Assembly (NCBI GenBank): GCA_963678705.1
Contig: OY783217.1
Coordinates: 1,674,001-1,738,000 of the forward strand
Origin: Panorpa germanica
Lineage: Eukaryota > Arthropoda > Insecta > Mecoptera > Panorpidae
Direction of reading: 5' to 3'
DNA: 64,000 nt
Below, in pieces: positions 23,796-37,485 of the stretch. Both the position numbers and the translations under genes were made by a program. Under the pieces are notes generated by a model. The model did no database searches. It had not been told where the DNA came from and was given only the letters and a program-made list of their open reading frames with translations. The first letter of the stretch is position 1. Each line of letters opens with the position of its first letter.

Positions 23796-25825
23796 ATGGC
23801 GAGAACATCGTTTATCCTACTTATGGTAACAATAAGTTTAATTCCTGTAAAAGTCGAAAGTGCCAGAATTCTGTGCGTCTTTACAATTCCCTCTCGAAGT
23901 CATACAAACGCTTATACGCCACTAGTGGAAGAACTTGCGAAACGGGGTCATGAGGTCGTAGTGATAACACCTGACCCAGTGAACAACGGTGGCGCGGAAT
24001 ATGAAAATATTACGCAGGTAAAATTGTAGCTTGTTAGTAATCATCCCAGAGATGAAGTAATAAATTAAATTTGTTAAGTACATGGTCATGTACACAGATC
24101 TAACAACGACGAACGAAATCGCAAGCATATTCAAAACATGACCAAAACTGTCCTGAAAAAGTAAAATGAATCATGTGGTCAAAGTCCCAGAGTTAACCTT
24201 TACAAGAACTGTGTGCAGGACCATCTTATCTTAATGGTCCTAAAATTATCTTCATATATTTCAGATTGACGTTAGTTTTCTGTACAAATTTGTATTCGCA
24301 AATCAAAATGAAGATGATAGAGAAACAAAAACAGACTTCACTCTTATAAAAATAATTAAAATGTTTTATTCAATTTTTTATAAGATGTCTGACATTTTTT
24401 TTAAATCTCCTGAAGTACAGAAATTAATTAAAGATAAACAAGAACATTTCGATGCGGTCATAGTAGAGTGGTACTGCACAGGACCAGCGCATAGTTTCTC
24501 TCATCGTTTTAATGCACCGTTGATTGGTATTGCTTCGGGGCAACCTTTTACCGTAGCATTAGATACTATTGGGAACCCAGATCATCCAATAGAAAATCCA
24601 GATGTAATGCTACCGTTACATAAAAATTTAACATTTGTTCAACGCCTAACTTCAGTTGGATATGCAACTTTTATACGTGTCATGTTCTACTATATACTTA
24701 CACCAATGCAAGACAAAATATCTAAGAAATATTTTGGTGATGATACACCGTATATAGGAGATTCAGGGAAAGATATTCAGTTGCTCATCCTTAATTTCCA
24801 TGCAGCTTTAGGGCACACAAGACCAAAAGTACCAGGCGTGATTTATACGGGAAGCATGCACATTAGGAAGAAGAAAGTCTTGCCAAAGGTAAAAAATACC
24901 GACTTTATCAAATATATGCACCAAACTAGAGCTTACGAAAATTATTCTCAAATTAAATAGGATCTTAAAACTTATTTGGACGACGCCAAGGAAGGAGTCA
25001 TTTATTTTAGCTTAGGATCAAATGTAAAATCAAGTGACATGTCTGCAGAAAGATTACAGGTGTTCCTGTCAGTATTCAATGAATTGCCGTATAAAATACT
25101 ATGGAAATGGGAAGACGCGACCATGATTGGTAAACCTGATAACGTCAAGTTATCGAAATGGTTGCCGCAACAGGACTTGCTAGGTATAGAGGCATGCTAA
25201 ATATGTTTTCTTATTGTTATTACATTCTAACATCTGCAATATTACAGGGCACCCTAATGTAAAGGTTTTCATAACACAAGGAGGCCAGCAATCTATGGAA
25301 GAAGCTATCGATAATAAAGTGCCACTTTTAGGGTTACCTTTTATGTCTGATCAACATAGAAATGCTATTAAATTTGTAGAACTTGGAATTGGAGAAACGC
25401 TTAATTTTAAAACAATAGAAAAACAAGAATTGATAATAACTTTGAAGAAGCTGATTGAAGATCCGAAGTAAGTAAATGATATTAGGTCAATCTAAATGGT
25501 TTTATATCATTATATCTATTTCAGATATAGGAAAAATCTAGTGAAACTAAAGGAATTGATAAATGATGAACCAATGACGTCACTAGAGCGAGGATGCTGG
25601 TGGATTGAGCACGTGATCAGACACAAAGGAGCGCGTCATCTTCGATCCAATATCCTAGATATTCCTTTGTATCAATATTTACTGTTGGATGTTTTAGCGT
25701 TTGTAACTACAGCATCTTTAGTTATAGGATATATTATTTATAAATTATTTTCATGTTTAGTTAGATTACTATGTAAAACAACTCGGAGACAACAAGTGTC
25801 TGCAACTGATAAGAAAATAAACTAA
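23796..25825 (+). CDS. UDP-glycosyltransferase 2 of the tandem cluster
   Basis: Five exons: 23796-24017, 24265-24888, 24961-25183, 25248-25467, 25525-25825; phases close to 529 aa. Signal peptide MARTSFILLMVTISLIPVKV then ESARILCVF. Presumed catalytic His36 is in SRSHTNAY. HRFNAPLIGIASGQP lies in the acceptor half. KWLPQQDLLGHPN plus FITQGGQQS form the UDP-sugar site. A C-terminal helix is followed by a basic tail ending KKIN (ER retrieval). It is close to its neighbours overall, except in the first ~35 residues of exon 2 (after IDVSFLYK), which are hardly alignable. That is the region expected to shape acceptor choice. Exon 1 starts 193 bp after the 3' end of a transposon copy, so the proximal promoter is short or overlaps it. 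Confidence 0.94.
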
Positions 25826-26360
25826 TTAGATAAATAATTGATGATATGTATGATAATATTTTATTAATAACACAAGTTATTACTGCAATACGTTTTTTTC
25901 TATACTTAATGAATAACATACCCGGGAAATACAAAACATATGATATTTTACTAAAACAAAACTTTAAGCTGCAAATTTAAAGCGAATAATACTTAATATA
26001 AAAAGATGCTTTATTAGGTCGTTTTATGTTATAGATTAGGTTAATGAAAGACTGGCAGTAAACAAAATGTTGTATTATTAGTTACATTGTTTACATAACA
26101 AGTATGTTATGTTAGGATAAACCTTAAATACACGTAACTGTGTTTCTCAAGCTGCAATTGATCACAAGCAATGATATTCACAATTTCTATATTAAAAATC
26201 TCGAGTCATTATCCGTAAGCATTTAGTGATACTAGACAAATATTGTTATTCGTAATCATTAGATAAGAATCATTGATAAGAAGTCATGCGTAAGGTTAGA
26301 TATAAATGCATATATAGTCGTATTAGTGAATGTTATCATCTCACAACAGATTAATTCAGT
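25826..26360 (+). promoter_or_regulatory. Spacer and promoter of UGT 3 with a TATA box
   Basis: tataaa at 26301-26306 (in gatataaatgcatatatag) lies 55 bp before the UGT 3 ATG and fits a core promoter with a short leader. A ~45-bp stretch at 26105-26150 (attatgttag-like, then taaaccttaaatacac) recurs at about 35597-35635, so part of this spacer is repeat-derived. Confidence 0.5.
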
Positions 26361-28336
26361 ATGGGGAAAACATCTTTGACGTCCGTTATCGTTCTAGCGG
26401 TACTAGTAAGTTTAATTTCTATAAAAGTGGAAAGTGCTAGAATTCTCTGTGTCTTTACAATTCCTTCTCGCAGTCATACAAATGCATATATACCATTAGT
26501 GGAAGAACTGTCCAAAAGGGGCCATGAGGTAGTAGTAATAACAACGGACCCCGTGAAAAATGGCGGTCCGGAATATGAAAATATTACACAGGTGAGTTAT
26601 AACACAAATTGGACCTACGTAAAACATTATCAAAGTTAATTGATCCAATTTATTGCTTACCATAGATCGACACTAGTTTCTTGTACGAGATGAACTACCT
26701 ACAGAGACCCAAAGATGACGGAATAACAACAAAAGGAGTAAGTCTCTTCAGGGTTGTCGAAATTATCAAAGCAATAATATATGACTTGCCTGACCACATA
26801 TTAAAAGCGCCTGAAGTACAGCAACTGATCAACGATAAGGAACAACATTTCGATGCCGTTATAGTGGAATGGTATTCTTCCGGATCTGTGTATGGTTTTG
26901 CACATCGTTTCAAAGCACCATTAATAGGTATTGCGTCTGGACAACCTTTTACAGTGGGATTAGATGCTATCGGAAACCCAGACCATCCAATTGAAAATCC
27001 AGATGTACTGTTACCATTTTATAAGAATTTAACATTTTTTCAACGACTACGTTCAGTTGGATTTGCAACGTTATTACGTATTTCGTACAGATATTTAATA
27101 TTGCCAATGCAGGACCAATTATCTAAGAAATATTTTGGTGAAGATACACCTTATATAGGAGATTTAGAGAAAGATGTCCAACTTCTCATCCTTAATTTCC
27201 ATGCAGCTTTAGGACACACAAGACCGAAAGTGCCAGGTGTGATCTATACGGGGAGCATGCACATTAGGAAGAAGAAGCCACTGCCCACGGTAAGACTACT
27301 CAATATTTATATTTTTATATAGATGTATCTGATTGAAATTAACTTAATATCCATTGTCATAAAGGACCTGAAGAAGTATTTGGATGACTCCAAGGAAGGC
27401 GTAATTTATTTTAGTTTGGGATCAAATGTTAGATCCACTGACATGACTAAGGATACAGTAGATGTATTTTTAGCAGCATTTAAAGAGTTACCTTACAAAG
27501 TACTTTGGAAATGGGAATCCGAGACCATGCCTGGAAAACCGGACAACGTGAAATTGTCAAAATGGTTGCCACAACAAGATTTATTAGGTGAGATACAAGA
27601 ATAAATATGGTATCAAAACCTTGGAAAGATTTACATTTTCGGCAATTTAAGAGTGCTGAGAATTTTCACCTGGTACTCTATATATAATTGTAGATCATTT
27701 GACGAATTTGCTGATTGATGCTGAGGAAACAAAATTAATCGTGTTCTTTAAAATTTACAGGACATCCAAATGTTAAAGTCTTCATAACGCAAGGAGGCCA
27801 GCAATCCATGGAGGAAGCCATTGATAACACTGTTCCCGTTTTAGGAATACCGTTTGCGGCAGATCAATACAGAAATTCCTATAAATTCGTTGAGTTCGGC
27901 ATTGGAGAAACACTTGATTTTAAAACTTTAGAAAAAGATGAATTGATAAGAACTTTGAAAAAGTTAATTGAAGATCCTAAGTACGTAAGATATAAATTAA
28001 ATAAACTATTTAAACGAGAGAAATATTACATATCTTTAATCTTTCAGGTATAAGAACAATCAATTAAAACTAAAAGAATTGATTAATGATGAACCGATGA
28101 CGTCACTAGAGCGAGGATGCTGGTGGATTGAGCATGTGATACGTCACAAAGGAGCGCGTCATCTTCGATCTAATATCCTAGATATTCCTTTGTATCAATA
28201 TTTACTGTTGGATATTTTAGCGTTTATTGCTGTAATTTCTTTAGTTATAGGATATATTAATTATAAAATATTTACTTACATATTTAGAAGATGTCGAAAA
28301 CGTCAAGCACCTGTAACAGATAAAAAAAACAACTAA
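26361..28336 (+). CDS. UDP-glycosyltransferase 3 of the tandem cluster
   Basis: Five exons: 26361-26591, 26666-27289, 27365-27587, 27761-27980, 28048-28336; phases close to 528 aa. Signal peptide about 1-24, then ESARILCVF. Presumed catalytic His39 is in SRSHTNAY. HRFKAPLIGIASGQP lies in the acceptor half. The UDP-binding core has KWLPQQDLLGHPN and FITQGGQQS. The C-terminal membrane helix precedes a tail ending KKNN (dilysine type). Exon lengths 624, 223 and 220 are identical to UGT 2, and 223 and 220 also to UGT 1. The start of exon 2 again diverges from its paralogues. A poly(A) signal AATAAA lies near 28367. Role as for UGT 1: conjugation of toxins, pigments or odorants is usual for the family, but the substrate is unknown. 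Confidence 0.94.
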
Positions 28337-28729
28337 TTAATTAATTATTTTATATATTCACATGTTAAATAAATTTATATTTGATAAGGTTTTTATTCTT
28401 TTATTCATATATAACCAAACATTTTTCATTGTAGCCTGCAAAATATTGATAGGCAACACTAATAACTCTAATAAGTAAATGTGAGATTATTTCTTTTAGA
28501 AGCTAACAAAATACAAGTAGCAAAACAAGTTGTCCAATTCTATCATGATGAATGACGTTAAAGAAAAAGTTACAAAATAAGACCTTAGTTCGAGTTGACT
28601 TAAAAATAAACTTACAATATTCTAACATTCATTAACTTTAATTTTTAATTCTCGAAACAATATACATTGAATTTATAATTAATTAATGGTAGTAGTTACA
28701 TACAAAAGAAATTTCAAAATTATTTTAAA

Positions 28730-29416
28730 TTATTTCTTGGGTGTTGGCTTCTTTATAGGATAGCTCTTCGGATCCCAAGCGCTGACTTTTGGTACCGTAG
28801 TACTATATGGATAGTACTGGCAAGGGGTTCCAGTCAAATTCGGCTCGTGCATAAGGGTAAAGTAATATTTCTTAATTTCTCTTTCAGTTGGAGGGATTGG
28901 CGTCTTATGATGTAACCAGCCGAACCATTCCGGAGGAATCTGTGTTTTTTATTAGGTTACAATTATTTTTTCTAAAAATGACACTTTAATAATCTATTAC
29001 TACCTAGGTAGAAAATTAACCTTGCAATTAGCTTGTAGCAAGTTTGCAACACATTTTTCTACCTGGGTATATTTAAAGTGTGTTTACCATAGATGCGTCG
29101 TATTCAAAGTTAATGTGGGGAGCATATTCCACCCATCGGTTGCGTAAATAAAAGTACCTGGGATTGTGAAAATATTTGTTGCCAAAAATATCTGTTCCGA
29201 CATGACAACCCCTTTTTAAATCATCGTTCCTAATCAAGAAAATTATAATTAGTCTAATATTAATTATTTATGTTAAATAAACATAAAATTTAATCTATAC
29301 GGACTTCATTATTACCTCCATATATGTAACAATGCTGCCTTTATACCTCCTACACCTTTAATTAAATCTCTTAAAGACTGCAATGGTGTCACAAAAGACT
29401 CTTTTATGAAACTCAT
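28730..29416 (-). CDS. NDUFA12: NADH dehydrogenase (complex I) accessory subunit NDUFA12 / B17.2
   Basis: Accessory subunit of mitochondrial complex I in the inner membrane, facing the matrix. Three exons: 29316-29416, 29088-29229, 28730-28939; the phases close to 150 aa, the usual size. Diagnostic sequence: IWRNDDLKRGCHVGTDIFGN, then KYFHNPRYFYLRNRWVEY, and IPPEWFGWLHHKT in the last exon. The C-terminus is a lysine-rich PIKKPTPKK tail. No cleavable presequence is obvious, as in other members. It is convergent with UGT 3, with a gap of about 390 bp containing no other gene. Confidence 0.95.
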
Positions 29417-31180
29417 GTTTTGAACAAGTTAAGTTTTACAAATTTATTGAACATACAGCTTCTGTTTTAATTTAGTGAATAATTATTCTTTTATTTCTAT
29501 AGATATTATTCATCAGCTAGCCTTAGTTTTGTTATAATTTTGTTTTAACTAATTAGAAAAGTAGCTTGTTTGGTTTATGCAGTTTATGATTATACAATTT
29601 AATTTGATAACAACGAAACTCAGAAAATATAATACCTCGTACAGATTGGTGCGACATAAACATGCGACACTAATAAAACCCTTACTTATGCTATTTTTAA
29701 AAATTGTTTCAAAGTTAAGTTGGAATATCTAAAAAAATGAGGTTTTGAATATGATCTCGAAGCGTCGTGCATTGTCTGAATGTGCATTGACATTTTTTTT
29801 AGTTGTGTTTATAAATAAATAAAAATAATTGAAAATGGTGTTTAAATGAACAAACGAAATAGACCTGAACAATAGACCCTAATCACGAGTTATCAGAGAC
29901 CTTGTTAAATAACTGAGTTCTATTACTTTTTTTTGTAAATATTTTATTTTTTTAAAGCAGGTTAAAGGAATCCGCTCGAAATATGAAAGCTTCCGACGTA
30001 TTAAGATGCATGTTGCACTAGTGTGAACGTGTTGTACAACTTTTTACAACAAATGTTGGATATTGCATGTTTAAGTCGCACGTATGTGTACTAAACTTAA
30101 CTTTGATCCACGGATTGAAGCCAAAAACACTGTACATATATTTCAATAAAAATTGGTTCATAAGATGTAGCTTTACATTTTTTATTAAAACGCATCAAAT
30201 CCTGTTCCAACAGTGTTTTAGTTTCAATCCTTTAAAAGTTAAAACAATATTTATGATCTGTTATTTACATTATTATGTAGTGCAGCCCATTTTTGTAAAA
30301 ATTTTAATTATAAAACAAAGAAATCATTAATATAACTAATAACAAACAATATATTTGAAACAGAAGCCTCATAGATCACTAGCCGCCCAAGAAAACATGA
30401 AAATATTCTAAGATTATTTATTATAAAAGGTTTAGTATACTGACGCACTCGTACGTATGTTTCTGAATTTGTAAAATATACGGACCACACCTTGAGTTTT
30501 TAATTGTATCCTTTTATGATGTTTATATTTTTTGTTTCGGTATTATTTATATATAGGGTGTTTTAGAAATAAAGTTGAGGTAGTAAATAACACTATATAT
30601 TGAAATATTATATTTTGATTTAGATATATTATTGGATTCAGTTGTATATGGATATATCATTAATTGAATAAGCAACTAAATCGAGAAAATATAGCAAGCA
30701 ACACCGCTCTTGGATACAGTGTAGTCTAAGAAGATTCCATTTCGTAATGCTGCTTCTTTTTAAACATTAATCTTTTTATGTAATGTCGGTCTAGTTTCGA
30801 TGCTGAGTCTGAGTCTTATCACTGACGATATTGTCCTTTAAAAAACAGTTTTATTAAAATATAATGGTCAGCTGCTGTACACGCAGAACCGAAACTAATG
30901 GACGATGACATAAAGTGACAAAGCGCTACTTTAAATACCTTACCCGCTAAAAACAGTTTTATCACCGCGCATAAGGGTTAATTAACATAACGAAAGGTAC
31001 TATTACGTAAATTTTATCCAATATACACCGTTTACCAGTCCTTGAACAATAAATCTATTCTTTTGTGCTTGTAAATTCATTAAATAGATCCTTTTTAAGG
31101 ATTAAATGTTTTTAAAATAGTCATAAAATAATTGAATACAATAAAAACGTATTGGATTAAATATTACTCGGTTTTGCTAG
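29417..31180. other. Gene-free region upstream of NDUFA12
   Basis: No gene was recognised. A ~40-bp word around ttgataacaacgaaactcag (29605-29640) recurs near 61943-61977 and marks a dispersed repeat. A partial inverted repeat surrounds 30785-30910 (tagtttcg and cgaaacta). Otherwise it is plain AT-rich sequence. Confidence 0.35.
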
Positions 31181-31191
31181 GTAAATATTAC

Positions 31192-31689
31192 ATTATTATT
31201 ACTTATTTTAATAATTTTTGCCATTAGTCATTACATTCTTCTGCCTTAACTCATTAAAAAACATATCATTGTGCTTCATTTCAATTCATTTTTGATCCTC
31301 ATTCCTTCCAAAAGAAATTAAAAAAAAAAATTCTTTAAAAATAAAAACCATATTGCTACTGCTACTGCTTCGTTCCTCCTACTACTCTCTCTCCTGTTTC
31401 TATTCTGCCATTCCTTCTTTTTCCTCGCTCCTTTTCTCTATCTCCACCAACCACCTCTTCCCTTCACTGCCTCTCTTTAACAACTGCACAATATTCTTTT
31501 CGCTTTTTACCTTTTTCTCACATGAGTACTTAATGTGCTCCAATGTTTCTATCTCTCTTCCGCACACCCTACACATCCTTTCACTGCTATTTGCCCAGTA
31601 TCTGTTCCCTTTCTCCTCATTTCCCAATCTGAATCTGGTGTATGTTTTATGGGTCAAATTCGATTCTACACTGTGAGAAATACTCACAC
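31192..31689 (-). mobile_element. 5'-truncated LINE tail (family 1)
   Basis: On the minus strand it encodes the extreme C-terminus of a non-LTR reverse transcriptase: FRLGNEEKGNRYW followed by the CCHC-type MCRVCGREIETLEHI. The frame is open over about 95 codons (31687 down to 31400). The 3' end is A-rich with TAA-like repeats, as in jockey/R1-type LINEs. Flanks gtaaatattac (31181-31191) and gtaaaaattac (31690-31700) look like a target duplication with one mismatch. The related copy at 51911-52267 has the same tail. Confidence 0.8.
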
Positions 31690-31810
31690 GTAAAAATTAC
31701 TAAGTGAACATAGGACCGAACAGTATTAGGAGTTACATTCTTCAAACAATATCAGTGTTACGTATTATTTACACATTTTTATAATAAAATTTTGGTACAC
31801 CCTACATGCT

Positions 31811-31913
<103 letters not shown>

Positions 31914-32642
31914 GAGTTATTATGTCACTCAGCAGGGTAGCCGCCATATATATTCCGAGGAGACAAATGAATAAAGCAACAATGACTAACAATAACAATA
32001 GTGAGAGTGGGGGTGGAGGTAGGGGTAGGGATGCTGTTTTAGGTAATAAACAACATTTTAGTTAAATAGATTAATAGTTCAAAGCTTCTTGGTTTTATGT
32101 TACATAAAGAATTAATAGAATAACGTGACTATATTAGAATTTAGTTATTAGTACCAACATATAAATAACATTTAAAACTACTTAAGTCGTTAAAGTAACT
32201 ATACCTACGAAAATAGTAGACCAACCCACATAGGGTTTGTCTAGAAAAAACACTGGATGGAAAAAGTGGTGTGTGAATAATTTACAGGTCATCACTAATC
32301 TTGTGACAACATAATCACATCTTCTAAAGGTCTTGAAAGCTTAACTGAAATATCCAACAATATATTTAGTTCAATTGTAATTTTGAATATTTTTAGCTAA
32401 TAATTAGTCATAATGAGTTTCAGCTCTAATTTTAAATTTCGTCTAAATAACTTAGTCATCAATTAGTCGCTAATTATGTAAAATTTACGTCACACGTAAC
32501 TGTATTCACACACATGTTGTTCAATTTTACGTGTGATAAAATATTAATTTTATTACTACCATGGTTAATTAATGTTTCAAAGTAATTAGTCCAAGTATAA
32601 CTTAAATATTATAATAATAATGAGCTTGTGAACCATATCTTC

Positions 32643-32935
32643 GTTTCTATAAAACTCAAATATCATATAAAATACTAACAGAAAATAGAAATTTGATTTA
32701 TGTTTCTAAATAATTGATATACTAATTAATGATCTATTTATAAACAAAGCTTGAACATTTATCTGACTCCTAAAGTTTATATGGTTTAAATAGCTCAGTC
32801 GTGTGCAATATTATTAACGTTTTTATATTTGAAAACATGGAGTGCTAGTACAAATTTGTAAATCGATTGTCATTTTAGTACACTGTCGCCATTTATATCT
32901 AACTATATAACCATGAAGTAATGTTTCACCTTACA
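32643..32935 (+). repeat. Dispersed ~290-bp repeat, copy 1
   Basis: Shared with 35096-35358 and 37340-37485. Common words include gtttctaaataattgatata, tatggtttaaatagctca, aaatcgattgtc and ataaccatgaagtaatg. No coding potential. Immediately upstream (32625) is a gagcttgtgaac motif resembling the terminus of the 22934 family. Confidence 0.8.
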
Positions 32936-33682
32936 TTGAAACTTTTGTCTGAGTTTTCCAAGATTAGGAAATCAATTCATTTCATTCATTGCTAAACGTT
33001 TTCACTTGTCCGCACGTGTATCAACAACGAATCCAAAACATCTGGAATTAATTAATAAATTTAATAAAATTAATTAATTTGAACTGTTTAAAACCAACAG
33101 ATGTTTTTTCATATTTCTTCATAATTTGGTGTTAGACTTTATTACATTATTTATGTCATCAATTAAAAAAAATTCTACCTCCTAATAAAATAATCCGACT
33201 ATAATTCCAATTCTCGAGCCAATGAAGAAGCGATTGTTATTAATCATAAATTGGGTATTGGTATTGGTTTATATCTTTGAACTATTTCTAACTTTTATAG
33301 CTCACCTTATGTATTTTTATGACGCTTTTATGTTTTTTTTGTTATTGGAAACCCACCTCGTTATGACACTGCAGGAAACAGTTAGTACACTGTTAAATAT
33401 ATTTAAAAATGGTGTCCTATAAACAAACATTTACCGTTTACTTATTTCCAATGCTAAAATGCCTTCCATAAATTAAGTCACACAAATTTCCGTACCCCTC
33501 CGCCCTTGTCACATTTTATGCTACATGTTACGTCACAACACTTTAGATGTCACTGACAACACCATGTCACACGTTTTTTTTATAACAACCAAAGTCAGAA
33601 AATATAAACATTGGTTCGGGGAAGAATCAAACCTGAAGACACATTGTCAGAGAGACGTTTGTCGACATTTTTATTACAGTAA

Positions 33683-34060
33683 GGTTGTGTTCACATGGCA
33701 TTGTACTGCATGTTTCTTACAGTATTCGATTTTAAACGGATGAATCAGCGGGACGTACAGCCGCAGTTTTTTTATATGATAGTTATGCACTAAACACTTG
33801 TTCGGTTACTATTCGATAAAAGGCACGCCGTGTGAAAGATACCGTATAATACTATGCACCACTGCAAACCGAATTCGTTAAAGTTCATTCGATTTGCTTG
33901 ACAAGTCCGGTGAGTATTCGATAAACGTGTTTAGCTGTGTACGTTTTTTTGCAGTATAAACGTCGTGTGAATGGTTCTATATAAAAATATGCGCCACTAT
34001 TTATTCGATAATATTTATACTGCAAAAAAACGTGTAGTACAATGCCGTGTGAACCAAGCC
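33683..34060. mobile_element. PIF/Harbinger-type MITE
   Basis: Termini GGTTGTGTTCACATGGC (left) and, in reverse complement, GGCTTGGTTCACACGGC (right), both continuing into ATTGTAC, form ~24-bp inverted repeats with few mismatches. TAA at 33680-33682 and 34061-34063 is the 3-bp target duplication typical of the superfamily. The 378-bp interior has no transposase. It is nonautonomous. Confidence 0.85.
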
Positions 34061-35009
34061 TAAGAATTCCACTATGGTTGTTTGAATGCTGCAGTTTTCT
34101 ACTACTTTCTTACACTAACACTCTTTTTACGATTGTCTTAAGAAAATGTTGACTTTGTTGTAGAAAGATATAGGCTTACTATGGTAAAAAAAACGTAAAA
34201 ATTTAATAAAAAACATTATTAACAGTGTGAAACACAAATTATTCATAAACAAGTGATGTTTATTTATCACATACGAGTATGAGATGCTTACAGAGCTGTA
34301 TTACAGTCTACACTGTATTATTTATATAATTTCTTCATTTAAAATAATTTATATCAGCTTATGTCTCATATAAGAATATGTTACACCTACCTTATTTTAT
34401 GGATGTTAAACCTCATTCATTATGTTGCAAATATAAATAACTCTGTGCTATAAAAAGTTACCAAATATAAAACTGCCCGTCAGTCAAAAATAGATGAAGG
34501 ACAGTAATTTAAAGTAAAAATCTGTATTAGACTAACTATATGAGAGGCAAATTATACTTTAAGGCACGAGTATGTTGGCTTGCAAAAGACAATAAATCTT
34601 ATAAAATTATTTGCTTTATACAATGTTGTGGCAGATGTCTTAGTAATGTGATAAATTAATAGAATAATGCGAAACTCAATTGTATTCTAATAAAGGAATG
34701 ACCGAACATGTTTGTAGTTTGGTTAGTTATAAGTGCCTCTGAGATTAAAACCCTTTTGTGTTAGGGACAAAGAAGTTTGTTGTTATGTTCTTAAAGAGCG
34801 CACACCCTTTTAAGACGACATTATTTTACATACAGGCAGAGCCGTAACGAGATATTGGAGGATCTTTGCACTACTGCGTATTTCAAATACAATTGTAACT
34901 AGTCAAAATAATTTTTTTACAAAAAGATAGATGTAAGCAAAAACATGAATGTTACCTTATATTTATGTAATATTTTTCATACGATAATTCATAATATTAA
35001 CTATTTTTA

Positions 35010-35032
35010 AATATATATATATATATATATAT
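35010..35032. repeat. Short (AT)n repeat
   Basis: About 23 bp of AT dinucleotides. Confidence 0.9.
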
Positions 35033-35095
35033 GTAAAAAGAAATTTGGAAACACTAGAAAATATGAAACGCATATCCTTGAATGTAGGTGTAAAA

Positions 35096-35358
35096 ATATA
35101 AACAGAAAATATAAATTTCATTTTCAACACGCTATATGTTTCTAAATAATTAATATACTAATTAATGATCTATTAATAAACAAAGCTTGTACACTTTTCT
35201 ACCTCTTAATGTTTATATGGTTTAAATAGCTCAATCGTGTGCAAAGTTATTAACGTTTTTATATTTGAAAACATGGAGTTTCAAATCGATTGTCATATCA
35301 TTTAGTACACTGTTGCCATCTATATCTAACTATATAACCATGAAGTAATGTTTCACCA
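35096..35358 (+). repeat. Dispersed ~290-bp repeat, copy 2
   Basis: Same orientation and same word order as 32643-32935, with a small deletion after aacatggag. Confidence 0.8.
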
Positions 35359-37339
35359 CGTGAAATCTAGTAATATCCAATAATCTGTAACGGTCTAACT
35401 AAGGTACTTTATTACAATTTAATCCTGCAAAAGGATTTCTTCAGATTCTATAATTCCTGCAATGGTCTTCTGGAAGTTTTATGATTATATTAATAAATAA
35501 AAAAGTGATACATTTTTGAGCAGTACAATAGATTACAAAACTTTGTATATATACATTAGGTAACATTGTGTACGTTAAAACTACGTAACTATTGTTATGT
35601 TAGATAAACCTTAAATATACATAATTGTGTTTAGAGGTTAACGATTCAGGGAAGTCTAAAACAGGCGCTTATTTCATGCTCTGAATTTAGCTCTTTCTCC
35701 ACTTATTTCGAAATCTACAAAAATTACTTAAATAGAATTTCTAAATGGTGGGCATAGAGGACAAAACGGTCTTACAAAACGACGGTTCACTTAATTTAGA
35801 AATTAAATCTAATTACAAACAACAGATTTATTTACGCAATGAATAACTTTTTAATTAAAGCGCATTAACTGACAAGAGATTTATTAAAAATGACAATATA
35901 CAGAGAATAAAAAATGTATTTTATATATATACAAGTTTCTTATAAATTGTTGATATTTATATGTGATACAATCTTGCAAACTAGAGCAGCTAATTAGCGA
36001 ATAAACTGGTTTTAAGAAACTTGTAGTTGCAGAATTTAATATAAATGAAAAAATATAATAAAAAAATGATATTAAATGTGTTTGCAGTTGAGAATGCAAT
36101 AAAATGTAATATGGGAATAATCTTACGATCACGATTGACTGATTTTTGCACCTATAGTTGATTTATTTATCTATGATCCATATAGTATTAAGGTAAAATG
36201 TTCTATAACAAAAGTTACTAATATATTTATATAATATTTTAGTTTTTTATCTTCGTGTTTTTACATATCAAAATTACATAAATATATATTAATAAAAGAG
36301 TTAATCTGGTCCTGCTTTCAACATTAGACGGATTAAACCCTTCCCATTTCCACCCTGGCTTTCTCTACAATACATATAGTAATATATACATATGTAATTT
36401 AATGTATTTATGCTGCTGATTATGCTATGATATTATTTATTATTTTACATCATAGTTTTTTCTCCTTCGATATCCAGCTGAGTTTTAAAATTGTGTCGTT
36501 TTCATCTCGACAGAGCTTTCTGGTGGTTTTTGAATTACTTTTTTTTTCTTCTCTTTTAATTTCTTTCAATTCTTTTATTATATTTAATTATTCGTGTGGC
36601 CCAAATGCTCCACGAAGTCTGATGCTCTCAGTTTGGTACCTACAGACTCTTCATCTCTATTATTTTGGAAATATATTACTGATCCACCGATTACCGACGG
36701 ACTTTTGATATTTTTATGATGTTTTACTACTTGATTCTGAAAACTGTTGTATTTTAAAAGTAAATTCAGGAGGAACGGGTTCGATATTGTAACTGCAAAC
36801 TATTGCTTAGAGCTAATTTATGGGTAATCTAGAATATGAAACAAACATTTCCAAAACCTTGTAATATAATTCTAACATTTTCCTAGTTTTTTTGTTAAGA
36901 AACACGCAAAAATAAATGCAGTAAGGATTTCAGACCCGTGCCATCTTAATGTTACCTTAAATAATAGTATATTATTTTCATTTTTATTACAGTTTCTTTA
37001 TTTCTCAATTCCAAAAAGTCTTTCTCAGTTAATCAAAGCCAGCAGTACCCAGACGGTTTACGATATTAAAAATATATTTATGACTTAAAATTAGAATGGC
37101 TTTTTTGTCCCAATTATTCCATTATGTACTAAAATATGTTATTTATAATATAATACAGAGATCATATACTACCTATTGTATCCAGCGATGCCGGTAAATC
37201 GAAAATAATTACGAAAATAGTTACGATTTGGAAACACAAGCTCCTAAATTCATTAATTCCTAAACACAAAATGTATATATTACAATTATTTACATTTATA
37301 AAATGACTAACGAAAATAAGTTTTAATAAAATTTAAAAA
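35359..37339. other. Gene-free AT-rich region
   Basis: No gene was recognised. The only shared word is the short repeat near 35597-35635, also found upstream of UGT 3. Open frames here are low-complexity and start without splice or promoter context. Confidence 0.35.
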
Positions 37340-37485
37340 CAAAGCTTGAACATTTATCTGACTCCTAAAATTTATATGGTTTAAATAGCTCAATCGTGTG
37401 CTAGTACAAATTTGTAAATCGATTGTCCTTTTAGTACGCTGTTGCCATCTATATTGTATTATATAACCATGAAGTAATGCTTCAC
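37340..37485 (+). repeat. Dispersed ~290-bp repeat, copy 3 (partial)
   Basis: Contains aaacaaagcttgaac through ataaccatgaagtaatg but lacks the ttattaacgtttttat section seen in the other two copies. Confidence 0.75.

Noticed and set aside
18500-26913. Minus-strand open frames of 60-90 codons inside UGT exons
   Set aside because: They are antisense shadows of conserved UGT coding sequence without splice or start context.
32005-32035. GGGGTAGGG-type tract as telomeric or G-quadruplex DNA
   Set aside because: It is a single short tract next to a microsatellite; the repeat is not the insect TTAGG telomere unit, and only three clear runs of three or more G exist.
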